This document shows positions 18,599 through 26,803 of a stretch of 63,096 nucleotides of DNA, in pieces. How positions within the stretch are numbered: position 1 is the first letter of the stretch; every line of letters starts with the position of its first letter. Position numbers and translations under genes: made by a program. Origin of the DNA: an uncultured Chitinophagaceae bacterium (GTDB lineage: Bacteria > Bacteroidota > Bacteroidia > Chitinophagales > Chitinophagaceae); the NCBI GenBank assembly GCA_937996595.1, contig CALKVC010000110.1:1-63096 (forward strand), written 5' to 3'. The notes beneath the pieces are model-generated. The model did not search any database, was not told where the DNA came from, and saw only the letters and a list, made by a program, of their open reading frames with translations.

Positions 18599-19129
18599 AT
18601 GAAAAAATTAATCTTAGCAGGTGTAATGGCTTTAGGAATTTTCGGTGCATCTGCACAAAACAAGATCGGGTATATTAGCCTCGATGAACTGATAGGTGTT
18701 ATGCCTGAAGCTGAAAAAGCCGACGGTGAATTGAAAGAATACCAGGCATCACTTGCACAACAAGGCCAGGACATGATGAAAGAACTGGGAGATAAAGACA
18801 GCTTGTTTGTAAAGGATTCAGCTAAACTCTCGCCCAGCATGAGGGAAATAAAAAGGAACGAACTGATTGCATTATATCAGAAAGTACAGGGTTGGAATCA
18901 GCAGGCTCAGGACATGTACCAGCAGAAACTGCAGGAAAAAGTAGCGCCATTGCGTGAAAAAGCGATGCAGACTGTACAGGCTGTTGCCAAAGAAAACGGT
19001 TATACGTATGTACTGGATGCCAATTCTGTAATGGTTGGCCCTCCGGGTGATAACCTGATTGATTTGGTTAAAAAGAAACTGGGAATAAAAGATACGCCAA
19101 AACAACCGGCTGCAGCCCCCAAAAAATAA
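18599..19129 (+). CDS. OmpH/Skp family periplasmic chaperone (second copy)
   Basis: A 176-residue paralogue of the preceding gene. Signal peptide ends near GASAQ, then IGYISLDELIGVMPEAEKAD (the usual OmpH opening), a Gln/Lys-rich coiled coil, and YTYVLDANSVMVGPPGDNLIDLV. The C-terminus ends in a Pro/Ala/Lys tail. Tandem Skp pairs after bamA are common in Bacteroidota; the two may divide client proteins, but nothing here shows how. Confidence 0.9.
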   Translation: MKKLILAGVMALGIFGASAQNKIGYISLDELIGVMPEAEKADGELKEYQASLAQQGQDMMKELGDKDSLFVKDSAKLSPSMREIKRNELIALYQKVQGWNQQAQDMYQQKLQEKVAPLREKAMQTVQAVAKENGYTYVLDANSVMVGPPGDNLIDLVKKKLGIKDTPKQPAAAPKK

Positions 19130-19151
19130 CTTGAGTTTTTTAATTTTTTCA

Positions 19152-19179
19152 AAGCCATCCTGATAAACCGGGATGGCTT
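19152..19179 (+). terminator. Probable terminator after skp pair
   Basis: Nine-bp inverted repeat AAGCCATCC/GGATGGCTT with a 10-base loop and an interrupted T-rich tail (CATTATTTTT), just before murI. Confidence 0.55.
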
Positions 19180-19194
19180 CATTATTTTTGAACC

Positions 19195-20022
19195 ATGAAT
19201 GACCAGCAGCCAATCGGTATATTCGATAGCGGCTACGGCGGCCTCAGTATTTTAAAAGAAATTACTGCCACTTTGCCTCAATACGATTATATCTACATGG
19301 GAGATAATGCCCGTGCACCTTACGGCACCCGTGATTTTGATACCGTTTACGAATACACGCTTCAATGTGTAAAATGGTTCCTGGCCCAGGGTTGCCGGCT
19401 GATCATACTGGCCTGTAATACGGCATCCGCCAAAGCTTTACGTACTATACAACAAAACGACCTGCCAAAAATGGATCCGGGTATCAGGGTACTGGGTGTA
19501 ATAAGGCCTACTTCTGAAGTGATTGGCAAATACAGCAAAACCGGCCATGTGGGAGTTATGGGCACAACAGGAACCGTTCAATCGGGTTCATATGTGATTG
19601 AAATAGGAAAATTCTTTCCCGGAATTAAAGTTTGCCAGGAAGCTTGCCCCATGTGGGTTTCCCTGGTAGAAAACAATGAATATAAGTCGCCTGGAGCAGA
19701 TTATTTTGTAAAAAAACATATAGATCAACTGTTACAGCAGGATGCAGCCATTGACAGCATTTTACTCGCCTGCACCCACTACCCGTTGTTGTTGGAAAAA
19801 ATAATGAAGTTTACCCCCGAAAACATTACAGTCATTTCACAGGGCCATATCGTAGCTGCCAGCCTGCTCGATTACCTGCAAAGGCATCCTGAAATGGAAA
19901 CCTGTTGCAGCAAGAACGGTACCAGGCGCTTTTTTACTACCGGTGAACCGGCAGATTTCAACAATCATGCAAGCCTGTTTTATGGAGAAGAAATCAGTTG
20001 CCAAAAGATTCATTTGCCCTGA
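19195..20022 (+). CDS. murI: Glutamate racemase
   Basis: Cofactor-independent racemase giving D-glutamate for the peptidoglycan stem peptide. The 275-residue protein starts with IGIFDSGYGGLSI (catalytic Asp region), has the first catalytic Cys in ILACNTASA near residue 72, and the second in LLACTHYPLL near 195. Ends the envelope run uppS-bamA-skp-skp-murI. Confidence 0.96.
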   Translation: MNDQQPIGIFDSGYGGLSILKEITATLPQYDYIYMGDNARAPYGTRDFDTVYEYTLQCVKWFLAQGCRLIILACNTASAKALRTIQQNDLPKMDPGIRVLGVIRPTSEVIGKYSKTGHVGVMGTTGTVQSGSYVIEIGKFFPGIKVCQEACPMWVSLVENNEYKSPGADYFVKKHIDQLLQQDAAIDSILLACTHYPLLLEKIMKFTPENITVISQGHIVAASLLDYLQRHPEMETCCSKNGTRRFFTTGEPADFNNHASLFYGEEISCQKIHLP

Positions 20023-20092
20023 ATAACAGGGTTTTATTGAAAGAAACAGCCAAAATCTTTTGTTTTCACTTCATATTTCACATGGAATCCCC

Positions 20093-20100
20093 TACCTTTG
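20093..20100 (+). promoter_or_regulatory. -7 promoter element of rpmH
   Basis: TACCTTTG, exact TAnnTTTG match, about 85 bp before the rpmH ATG, leaving a long leader. Confidence 0.55.
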
Positions 20101-20184
20101 CCGTCCTTTCACAAGCAGCAGGGATGGTGCCCGGCTGACAGGAATAAACAGCAACAATATTTGTAAAAGGAAAATCTTAAAACA

Positions 20185-20352
20185 ATGCCAGGAAAAAAAA
20201 GAACATATCAGCCACATAAACGCCGCCGGAAATCTGTACACGGATTCCGTAAACGCATGCAGGATGCAAATGGCCGCAAAGTGTTAGCCAGCCGCAGGGC
20301 TAAAGGACGTCATAAACTGACCGTTTCTGACGAACACGGTTCAAAAAAATAA
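20185..20352 (+). CDS. rpmH: 50S ribosomal protein L34
   Basis: Short basic ribosomal protein of the large subunit. The 55-residue translation starts MPGKKRTYQPHKRRRK and continues with VHGFRKRM and GRKVLASRRAKGRHKLTVS, the L34 signature, plus a short tail. Followed by a terminator and then rnpA and yidD, the conserved bacterial order. Confidence 0.97.
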   Translation: MPGKKRTYQPHKRRRKSVHGFRKRMQDANGRKVLASRRAKGRHKLTVSDEHGSKK

Positions 20353-20399
20353 TACCAACATCCCTCAGGTCAAAAAGCCAGTGACGGAAAATGTATATT

Positions 20400-20428
20400 A
20401 GCCTTTGCCATTGCAGAGGCTTTTTTTA
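20400..20428 (+). terminator. Rho-independent terminator of rpmH
   Basis: Stem AGCCTTTGC/GCAGAGGCT (nine pairs, one G-T), CATT loop, then seven T. Confidence 0.85.
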
Positions 20429-20431
20429 TAG

Positions 20432-20451
20432 CTCCGGGCTTTAGCCCGGAG
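20432..20451. repeat. CCGGGCT-type palindromic intergenic repeat
   Basis: CTCCGGGCT-TT-AGCCCGGAG, a perfect nine-bp palindrome with a 2-base loop. It sits between the rpmH terminator and rnpA and lacks a T tail, so it is REP-like and not a terminator. Confidence 0.6.
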
Positions 20452-20478
20452 AAAATAAGATATTATCCTTAGTAGATT

Positions 20479-20874
20479 TTGACAACAACCCAACGATATT
20501 TTTTCAGGAAGGCAGACAGGTTAAAAAGCAGGAAGATGATTGAATCCCTTTTTAGTAAGGGTAACCATTTTTCTCATTTCCCGTTCAAGGTAATCTGGTT
20601 GCTTGAAAACAAGGAAGAAGTATTACAGGCAGCCATCGGTGTTAGCAGCAGGAATTTTAAAAAGGCTACTGACCGTAACCGTATCAAACGGCTGATGCGG
20701 GAAGCGTATCGTTTGCAAAAAGAACCGCTGAAGCATCACCTGAAACAACATAACAGGAAGTTATCCGTGTTTATTCTGTATACTGGAAAAGAACTGCCCG
20801 ATTATGAAACAGTATACGAAAAAACAGGCAGCATCATTAACAGGCTGATAAAATTTTCAGATGAAACAAGTTAA
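20479..20874 (+). CDS. rnpA: Ribonuclease P protein component
   Basis: Protein subunit of RNase P for tRNA 5'-end maturation. The 131-residue basic protein has the family start RYFFRKADRLKSRKMIESLFSKG and the core signature ATDRNRIKRLMREAYR near residue 72. Start is TTG at 20479: it gives the usual 10-residue lead before the RLK motif, and no ATG fits. Its 3' end overlaps yidD by 14 bp. Confidence 0.93.
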   Translation: MTTTQRYFFRKADRLKSRKMIESLFSKGNHFSHFPFKVIWLLENKEEVLQAAIGVSSRNFKKATDRNRIKRLMREAYRLQKEPLKHHLKQHNRKLSVFILYTGKELPDYETVYEKTGSIINRLIKFSDETS

Positions 20875-21091
20875 ATACCTGCTTAGCCTGCCATTCATTT
20901 TCCTGATAAAAATGTACCAATGGGTGATATCTCCCTTGTTAGGCCCTAAATGCAGGTTTACCCCAACTTGTTCGCAATACGGAATAGAAGCATTTAAAAA
21001 ATATGGTCCGGTAAAAGGGTTGTGGCTTACCGTTAGAAGGTTAAGCAAATGCCATCCCTGGGGCGGGCATGGGTATGATCCGGTTCCTTAA
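20861..21091 (+). CDS. yidD: Membrane protein insertion efficiency factor YidD
   Basis: Small (76 aa) membrane-associated protein thought to assist YidC-dependent insertion. It has the family motifs YQWVISPLLGPKCRFTPTCSQY and KCHPWGGHGYDPVP. It overlaps rnpA, the typical arrangement. Confidence 0.95.
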   Translation: MKQVKYLLSLPFIFLIKMYQWVISPLLGPKCRFTPTCSQYGIEAFKKYGPVKGLWLTVRRLSKCHPWGGHGYDPVP

Positions 21092-21112
21092 GAAATAAGA
21101 AATATAAAATTA

Positions 21113-21163
21113 GAAATAAGGAATAAGGCTATTTTATACCAACACTTTCTTATTCCTTATTTC
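21113..21163. terminator. Long inverted repeat between yidD and sod
   Basis: Perfect 15-bp arms GAAATAAGGAATAAG (21113-21127) and CTTATTCCTTATTTC (21149-21163) with a 21-base loop, between convergent genes. It could end transcripts in both directions, though it is AT-rich. The arms also resemble short AT repeats around them. Confidence 0.5.
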
Positions 21164-21180
21164 TTATTCATTATTAACGA

Positions 21181-21789
21181 TTAACTAACAGCAGCCTTAA
21201 ACCTTTCCGCCACTTTTTCCCAGTTCACCACGTTCCAAAAAGCAGCCAGGTAATCGGCACGCCTGTTCTGGTATTTCAGGTAGTAAGCATGTTCCCATAC
21301 ATCAGCGCCAAGTAATGGCATACCTTTAATTTCTGCTATATCCATCAGCGGGTTATCCTGGTTAGCTGTTGAAATTACTTCCAGTTTGCCGTCTTTAAGA
21401 ATTAGCCATGCCCAGCCGCTTCCAAAGCGTGTCATGCCGGCCTGGCTGAATTTTTCTTTGAATGTATCAAAGGACCCGAAGGCAGCATCAATGGCATCAG
21501 CCAGCTTACCGCCGGGTTTGCCACCTGCATTGGCCGCCAGGCTTTCCCAGAAAAAAGTATGGTTCCAGTGTCCGCCACCGTTATTACGCACAGCAGGGCT
21601 AATACTTCCGGAAATCTTAACCAGTTCATCCAGCGATTTGTTCTCATGCTCGGTACCTGCAATGGCTTTATTCAGGTTATCTACATACGCCTGGTGATGT
21701 TTACCGTGATGAATCTGCATGGTAAGCGTATCAATATGAGGCTCCAGTGCATCATGGTTATAGGGCAATGCTGCTAAAGTAAATGGCAT
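21181..21789 (-). CDS. Superoxide dismutase, Fe/Mn family
   Basis: Converts superoxide to peroxide and oxygen. The 202-residue protein has the four-ligand layout: HHGKHHQAYV near residue 27, GGGHWNHTFFW near 73, and DVWEHAYYLKYQN near 160. No signal peptide, so cytoplasmic. The metal cannot be told from sequence alone. An exact -7 element (21835-21842) lies upstream. Confidence 0.96.
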   Translation of the reverse strand: MPFTLAALPYNHDALEPHIDTLTMQIHHGKHHQAYVDNLNKAIAGTEHENKSLDELVKISGSISPAVRNNGGGHWNHTFFWESLAANAGGKPGGKLADAIDAAFGSFDTFKEKFSQAGMTRFGSGWAWLILKDGKLEVISTANQDNPLMDIAEIKGMPLLGADVWEHAYYLKYQNRRADYLAAFWNVVNWEKVAERFKAAVS

Positions 21790-21834
21790 AACTAATGATT
21801 TTATATGTGAAAATTTAGTTTGATTATGTTATTA

Positions 21835-21842
21835 CAAAATTA
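21835..21842 (-). promoter_or_regulatory. -7 promoter element of the superoxide dismutase gene
   Basis: On the minus strand TAATTTTG, exact TAnnTTTG, about 46 bp before the ATG. Confidence 0.55.
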
Positions 21843-21906
21843 CAGGCATTAAGTTGAATGATGCATCACAGCCTGCAGAAGTTTCACATCTCGAAAACGG
21901 CAAAAA

Positions 21907-22344
21907 TTATCTTTTTGATGCAAAAAAATCTTTCATCAGGCTGCTGCAAGCAGCTTTTAACACACCACCAACCAGTTCTGTTTTCGGGTGAAACGGATTA
22001 TTGGTGCCTGCAACCCTTCTGTAACCGTTTTTATCGTCACTAGCACCAAACACAACCCTTCCTATCTTACTCCAGTATAAAGCACCGCTGCACATCAGGC
22101 AGGGCTCCACCGTTACATATAATGTTGCATCTGGCAGGTATTTGCTACCCAAAGCATTATATGCCGTAGTAAGGGCAAGAATTTCTGCATGGGCGGTGCT
22201 GTCGTTCAGCAATTCTACCTGGTTATGGCCGCGGGCGATAATTTTGCCGTTCATAACAACTACAGCACCAACCGGCACTTCATCCATATCAAATGCTTTC
22301 CTGGCTTCCTTTAAAGCTTCCTGCATATAATGTTCGTCGCTCAT
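21907..22344 (-). CDS. tadA: tRNA-adenosine deaminase-like nucleoside deaminase
   Basis: Zinc deaminase that by family converts A34 to inosine in tRNA(Arg). The 145-residue protein has the HAE motif (TAHAEILAL near residue 58) and PCxxC (EPCLMCSGAL near 88), plus GASDDKNG typical of TadA-like enzymes. Free guanine or cytosine deaminases are close relatives and cannot be fully excluded. I chose ATG 22344 (MSDEHYMQEAL), the conserved start. Divergent from the aldehyde dehydrogenase gene. Confidence 0.88.
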   Translation of the reverse strand: MSDEHYMQEALKEARKAFDMDEVPVGAVVVMNGKIIARGHNQVELLNDSTAHAEILALTTAYNALGSKYLPDATLYVTVEPCLMCSGALYWSKIGRVVFGASDDKNGYRRVAGTNNPFHPKTELVGGVLKAACSSLMKDFFASKR

Positions 22345-22379
22345 GTTATAGTGCCTACCTTTAATTAAAAAATTAGTTA

Positions 22380-23753
22380 ATGATATATGCAAATGCTTTA
22401 GCGGCAGTTCGCCAGTTTTTTGACAGCGGTGCTACCAGGTCCGTTGAATTCAGAAAAACCCAGCTAAGGAACCTGAAATCTGCTCTTGAAAGGTACGAGG
22501 AAAAGATTTATGCCGCTTTGTACAAGGACCTGAAAAAAAGCCGGGAAGAATGCTGGGTTACAGAAAATGGTTTTTTGATTGCTGAGATCAACCATACCCT
22601 AAGGCACCTGGATAGCTGGGCTGCCCCCGAAACCGTTTCAACCAACCTCGTTAACTTTCCTTCCGGGAGCCGCATCCTAAAACAGCCTTTGGGCGTTGTG
22701 CTGATCATAGGGCCATGGAACTACCCGCTAATGTTATTGCTTACGCCACTGGTAGGCGCAATGGCTGCCGGAAACTGCGTCGTTTTGAAATCATCGGAAT
22801 TTGCACCCGAAACCTCAGCAGTCATCAAAGAGATGATTACAGAAAACTTCAGTCCGAACTATATACTGTTTACAGAAGGGGAAGGCGATAAAGTAATTCC
22901 CGGCATGATGGACCATTTTACCTTTAACCATGTATTCTTTACCGGTAGTACAGCTGTTGGTAAGTTGATTTACCGCATGGCTGCAAACAACCTGGTTCCG
23001 GTTACACTCGAACTGGGAGGAAAAAGCCCCTGTGTGGTGGAAGAAGACGCTAATATAAGAACAGCTGCTAAACGGATAGCACTCGCTAAATTTTCCAATG
23101 CCGGGCAAATGTGCGTTGCACCCGATTTCATCCTGGTACATCAGTCTGTAAAAGACAGGCTGTTAATCGAACTGAAAAAACTGTTACGGGAATTTTTCGG
23201 TTCAGATGCCAGGCAAAGCTATCAATATGGAAAGATCATCAATGAAAAGCAATTCAACCGGATCATTGCTTACCTGGAAGACGGCCATATCCTGTATGGT
23301 GGTCAATCAGACAAATCTCAATTATACATAGAACCAACCATACTTACAGACGTACCGGTTACCAGCGCTGTAATGCAGGATGAAATATTCGGACCTGTGC
23401 TTCCGGTAATTGCATTTGATACCATGGATGAAGCCCTGTCTATCATCAGCAATAACAAAAACCCGCTGGCATTTTACCTGTTTACTTCTTCAAAGAAAAA
23501 AGAAGATATATGGCTGGAGGCAGTATCCTGCGGCGGTTGCTGCATCAATAATGCAAGCTGGCACCTTACCAACTACAACCTTCCTTTTGGCGGCATCGGG
23601 AACAGTGGTATTGGTCATTACCACGGGATATACAGTTTTAATACATTCAGTCACCAGCAAGCTGTTATGAAAACGCCCGCATGGTTTGATCCTGCCCTCA
23701 AATACCCGCCATTTAAAGGAAAACTGAACCTGTTCAAATGGATTGTACGTTAA
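22380..23753 (+). CDS. Aldehyde dehydrogenase, ALDH3-like
   Basis: NAD(P)-dependent oxidation of aldehydes to acids. The 457-residue protein, at the short end of the superfamily, matches the ALDH3/CALDH group: GPWNYPLMLLLTPLVGAMAAGN (near 115), the catalytic Glu in LELGGKSP (near 210) and the catalytic Cys in FSNAGQMCVAPDF (near 243). The C-terminal FGGIGNSGIGHYHG is typical. Substrate is unknown; fatty or aromatic aldehydes are usual. It stands 35 bp from divergent tadA. Confidence 0.93.
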   Translation: MIYANALAAVRQFFDSGATRSVEFRKTQLRNLKSALERYEEKIYAALYKDLKKSREECWVTENGFLIAEINHTLRHLDSWAAPETVSTNLVNFPSGSRILKQPLGVVLIIGPWNYPLMLLLTPLVGAMAAGNCVVLKSSEFAPETSAVIKEMITENFSPNYILFTEGEGDKVIPGMMDHFTFNHVFFTGSTAVGKLIYRMAANNLVPVTLELGGKSPCVVEEDANIRTAAKRIALAKFSNAGQMCVAPDFILVHQSVKDRLLIELKKLLREFFGSDARQSYQYGKIINEKQFNRIIAYLEDGHILYGGQSDKSQLYIEPTILTDVPVTSAVMQDEIFGPVLPVIAFDTMDEALSIISNNKNPLAFYLFTSSKKKEDIWLEAVSCGGCCINNASWHLTNYNLPFGGIGNSGIGHYHGIYSFNTFSHQQAVMKTPAWFDPALKYPPFKGKLNLFKWIVR

Positions 23754-23817
23754 TTAATCTTGTATATACAGAAATTTTATACTTCTAACAATTATACCTA
23801 TAAACAACCTGTATGGC

Positions 23818-24519
23818 ATGACATCACCCTATTTGTACAAATTACTTAAGAGAACAATAACAACGGTCCTTTTGTTAATAATTTCATTCGGGGCTTATGT
23901 AATGATTATAAACAGGAATACAACAGATATGACTATCAGACAAAAGATTTTAAGGGCAGTTTATCCCGCATTTATGTGGATGTCAAAAAAACAGGGAAAG
24001 CCCGGTACCAGGCCGGAAAACGCCATGCAATCACCGGTGCCGTTTTATTCCCTGAAGGCTATGTTGCCAAACGGATCAGCCTTAAGCATGGAATCTTTTA
24101 AAGGCAGGAAAATACTACTGGTGAATACTGCTTCAGATTGCGGATATACCCCACAGTTAGCCGAGCTGGAAAAGTTATACAAAATCCACAAGCAAAACCT
24201 TGTGGTGCTCGCATTCCCTTCAAACGATTTTAAAGAACAGGAAAAAGGTTCTGATGAGGAAATAAAAGCATTCTGCAGTGTAAATTACGGTGTTACGTTC
24301 CCGCTGATGAAGAAAAGTACCGTATTGAAACATCAGGGCCAGAATGAAGTATTCTTCTGGCTCACCCATGCATCAAAAAACGGCTGGAATGACCGCCCGC
24401 CTGAGTGGAATTTTTCAAAATACCTGGTAGATGAAAACGGTATGCTGATAAAATACTTTTCACCTTCCGTGTCTCCAATGGATAAAGCAGTATTAACTTT
24501 GCTGTCCGACAAAAAATAA
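23818..24519 (+). CDS. Membrane-anchored glutathione peroxidase-like thiol peroxidase
   Basis: Cys-type GPx of 233 residues with an N-terminal extension of about 70 residues that includes a transmembrane helix (about 13-31). The catalytic domain is thus probably periplasmic and tethered. The peroxidatic Cys is C108 in NTASDCGYTPQ, and W197-N198 of the WNFxKYLV motif are present. The usual FPCNQF is FPSNDF here, with Asp137 in place of the tetrad Gln. By family it reduces hydroperoxides, most likely with thioredoxin-like donors. The downstream lipoprotein gene starts 3 bp after the stop. Confidence 0.85.
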   Translation: MTSPYLYKLLKRTITTVLLLIISFGAYVMIINRNTTDMTIRQKILRAVYPAFMWMSKKQGKPGTRPENAMQSPVPFYSLKAMLPNGSALSMESFKGRKILLVNTASDCGYTPQLAELEKLYKIHKQNLVVLAFPSNDFKEQEKGSDEEIKAFCSVNYGVTFPLMKKSTVLKHQGQNEVFFWLTHASKNGWNDRPPEWNFSKYLVDENGMLIKYFSPSVSPMDKAVLTLLSDKK

Positions 24520-24522
24520 GGC

Positions 24523-26070
24523 ATGAGGAAAATAATTTGTTACCTGCTAACCATTTCCCTGGTTTTAACATCCTGTTCCGTATATAAAAAGTCCACGGCA
24601 ACGGATGATGGACGTATTACCATTAACCTTATACAGATAAATGATGTATATGAAATAGCGCCACTTAACAGCGGCAGGGAAGGCGGTATAGCGCGGGTAA
24701 GCGCCCTGAAGAAAAATTATGTTCAGAAGAACCCGAATACGCTGCTGGTACTGGCCGGTGATTTCCTGAGCCCCTCTGTTTACAACAGCCTGAAGCACCA
24801 GGGCGAATCTATAAAAGGTAAACAGATGGTAGCTTCACTGAACGCTGCGGGGCTTGACCTGGCCATCTTCGGCAATCATGAATTCGACATCAGGGAAAAA
24901 GAGTTACAGCAACGGATAAACGAATCCGGCTTTCAATGGATAGCTTCTAATACATTCCACAAAAAAGGAGATAAGGTGCTGCCATTTGAAAAAACAACCG
25001 GCGGTTCCGCTACGGCTTCCTTTCCCAAAGTGCTCATCAGGTCATTTTCTGATGCTGATGGCACCACGGCAAGAATCGGCTTCATCGCCCTAACTCTTCC
25101 GTTCAACAAAGCCCCTTATGTGCATTATGAAGATGCGCTGGAATCGGCCCGTAAACTTTGTAACCAGGTAAAGGATTCTGTGGATGCCATTGTTGCCCTT
25201 ACGCATCAATCGATGGATGAAGATGAGATACTGGCCGCTGAAATTCCTGCCATCTCCCTCATACTGGGTGGCCATGAACACGATGGCCGTTATAAAAGAT
25301 ATTCCAGTACATTGATAACAAAATCTCCGGCAAATGCCAGGGCTGCCTATGTTCTATCATTACAGGTAAATAAAAGGGCCCGGATGGTTAAAACGGCCGC
25401 TAAACTGGAAGCCCTTGATGAGCATGCGCCCCTGGATAGTGCCACAAATGCTGTGGTTCAGCAATGGGTATCTATTGCCAATAACAGTTATGCAGCCCTT
25501 GGGTTTGATCCGGGTATGACTGTTATAAGCGATATGGAACCGCTGGATGGCAGGGAATCTGAAGTAAGAAGCCACCCTACTAACCTAGGAAAACTGATCA
25601 TCAATGCCATGATGCATGCAGCGCCCGCATGCGATGTTGCCATAATGAATACCGGCTCTATCAGGGTAGACGACATATTGCAAATGCCCGTTAGCCAGTA
25701 TGATATACTGCGCACCCTCCCTTACGGCGGCTCCATCAGGGAACTGGAAATGAAGGGCAGTTTACTTATACAGGTACTGGATGCCGGCGAAATAAACAGA
25801 GGCACCGGCGGATACCTTATATATAATGATGCTTTACGGTATGATGCAGATAATAAGATCTGGAAACTTAGCAACACACCCGTTGATCCCTTACGCTCTT
25901 ACCGAGTTGCGATTACAGATTTCCTGTTAACAGGCGGAGAGGCCAACCTTGGTTTCCTTGTTCCCGGAAACAAGGATATCATAAAGTTATTTGATGCAGA
26001 AAGTTCAATGACAGACCCCAGGTCAGATATCAGGAAGGCTGTAATAAAGTATCTGCAGCAAAAAAAATGA
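24523..26070 (+). CDS. 5'-nucleotidase/metallophosphatase family lipoprotein
   Basis: A 515-residue exported lipoprotein (lipobox LTSC near residue 18). The calcineurin-like metallophosphatase domain has INDVYEIAPL, GDFLSPS, GNHEFD and GGHEHDGR motifs (about 30-260). A 5'-nucleotidase C-terminal domain follows (about 320-490) with MNTGSIRVDD and TGGEANLGF. By family it releases phosphate from extracytoplasmic nucleotides. The first metal site DxH is altered to NDVYE, as in some family members. Nearly abuts the GPx gene, so the two are probably co-transcribed. Confidence 0.88.
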   Translation: MRKIICYLLTISLVLTSCSVYKKSTATDDGRITINLIQINDVYEIAPLNSGREGGIARVSALKKNYVQKNPNTLLVLAGDFLSPSVYNSLKHQGESIKGKQMVASLNAAGLDLAIFGNHEFDIREKELQQRINESGFQWIASNTFHKKGDKVLPFEKTTGGSATASFPKVLIRSFSDADGTTARIGFIALTLPFNKAPYVHYEDALESARKLCNQVKDSVDAIVALTHQSMDEDEILAAEIPAISLILGGHEHDGRYKRYSSTLITKSPANARAAYVLSLQVNKRARMVKTAAKLEALDEHAPLDSATNAVVQQWVSIANNSYAALGFDPGMTVISDMEPLDGRESEVRSHPTNLGKLIINAMMHAAPACDVAIMNTGSIRVDDILQMPVSQYDILRTLPYGGSIRELEMKGSLLIQVLDAGEINRGTGGYLIYNDALRYDADNKIWKLSNTPVDPLRSYRVAITDFLLTGGEANLGFLVPGNKDIIKLFDAESSMTDPRSDIRKAVIKYLQQKK

Positions 26071-26156
26071 CCTGGAAGCCGTAAACATAAATCAACAGTT
26101 GTATTATTCAACAGTTATTACATATCTTACCAGTGTAATCTGATACTAATAGTAAC

Positions 26157-26675
26157 ATGTTCACAAAAACAGATATTGAGAGATACTTTACAGCCGAAAA
26201 ATCTGAAAGCCTGGTATTTATCATTATCGGCCTGGCTGCTATAGTGGCCGCTGTTATACTTTTTTTCTTTTTGAAAACAGGTTTTCATAAAGGCATGGCA
26301 ATGCCTCTTTTGCTGATAGCTTGTATCCAGATAACTGTTGGGTATACCGTATATAAAAGAAGTGACAGCGACCGGAAAAGGAACAGCTATGCTTACGATA
26401 TGAACCCGGATGAACTGAAGAATAAAGAAATTCCCAGGATGTTGGTTGTAAAAAAGAACTTTATCATTTACCGCTGGATTGAAATTGTATTGCTGATTAC
26501 CGGGTTGCTGTTGTTTTTTTTAGGGAGAAGTAATTATGTAAAAGCTTTTTGGACCGGTGTTGGTATGGGTTTGGCTATACAGGCCGCAATCATGCTGTGT
26601 GCAGATTATTTTGCAGAAGCAAGGGCCATTACATATACTAAAGGGCTACAAGAGTTTACAAGTAAAAATTTTTGA
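26157..26675 (+). CDS. Hypothetical four-helix membrane protein
   Basis: A 172-residue protein I do not recognise. Four predicted transmembrane helices lie at about residues 20-40, 46-62, 108-124 and 130-152. A soluble, charged loop (about 65-105) with DRKRNSYAYDMNPDELKNKEIPRM separates the pairs. No signal peptide, enzymatic motif or linked gene suggests a function. Codon use looks like its neighbours. An interspersed repeat follows directly after the stop. Confidence 0.7.
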   Translation: MFTKTDIERYFTAEKSESLVFIIIGLAAIVAAVILFFFLKTGFHKGMAMPLLLIACIQITVGYTVYKRSDSDRKRNSYAYDMNPDELKNKEIPRMLVVKKNFIIYRWIEIVLLITGLLLFFLGRSNYVKAFWTGVGMGLAIQAAIMLCADYFAEARAITYTKGLQEFTSKNF

Positions 26676-26680
26676 TATAG

Positions 26681-26798
26681 AAACGCGGATGACGCTGATT
26701 GAGCGGATGGGAAAAGATAATACATTATTATTTTTTCAACCGCTGTTTAAAAACAAAAAAATCAGCGTTAATCAACCTTATCCGTGTCATCCGTGTTT
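26681..26798. repeat. Long imperfect inverted repeat, GCGGATGAC family
   Basis: Outer arms AAACGCGGATGAC (26681-26693) and GTCATCCGTGTTT (26786-26798) pair with one G-T; next to them CGCTGATT pairs with AATCAGCG. The repeat fills the whole gap between convergent genes. I recall similar GCGGATGAC...GTCATCCG elements in other Bacteroidota intergenic regions. Confidence 0.7.
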
Positions 26799-26803
26799 TC
26801 ATT

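Noticed and set aside
20060..20287. 75-codon ORF overlapping rpmH
   Set aside because: Different frame of the L34 gene; the L34 translation is unmistakable.
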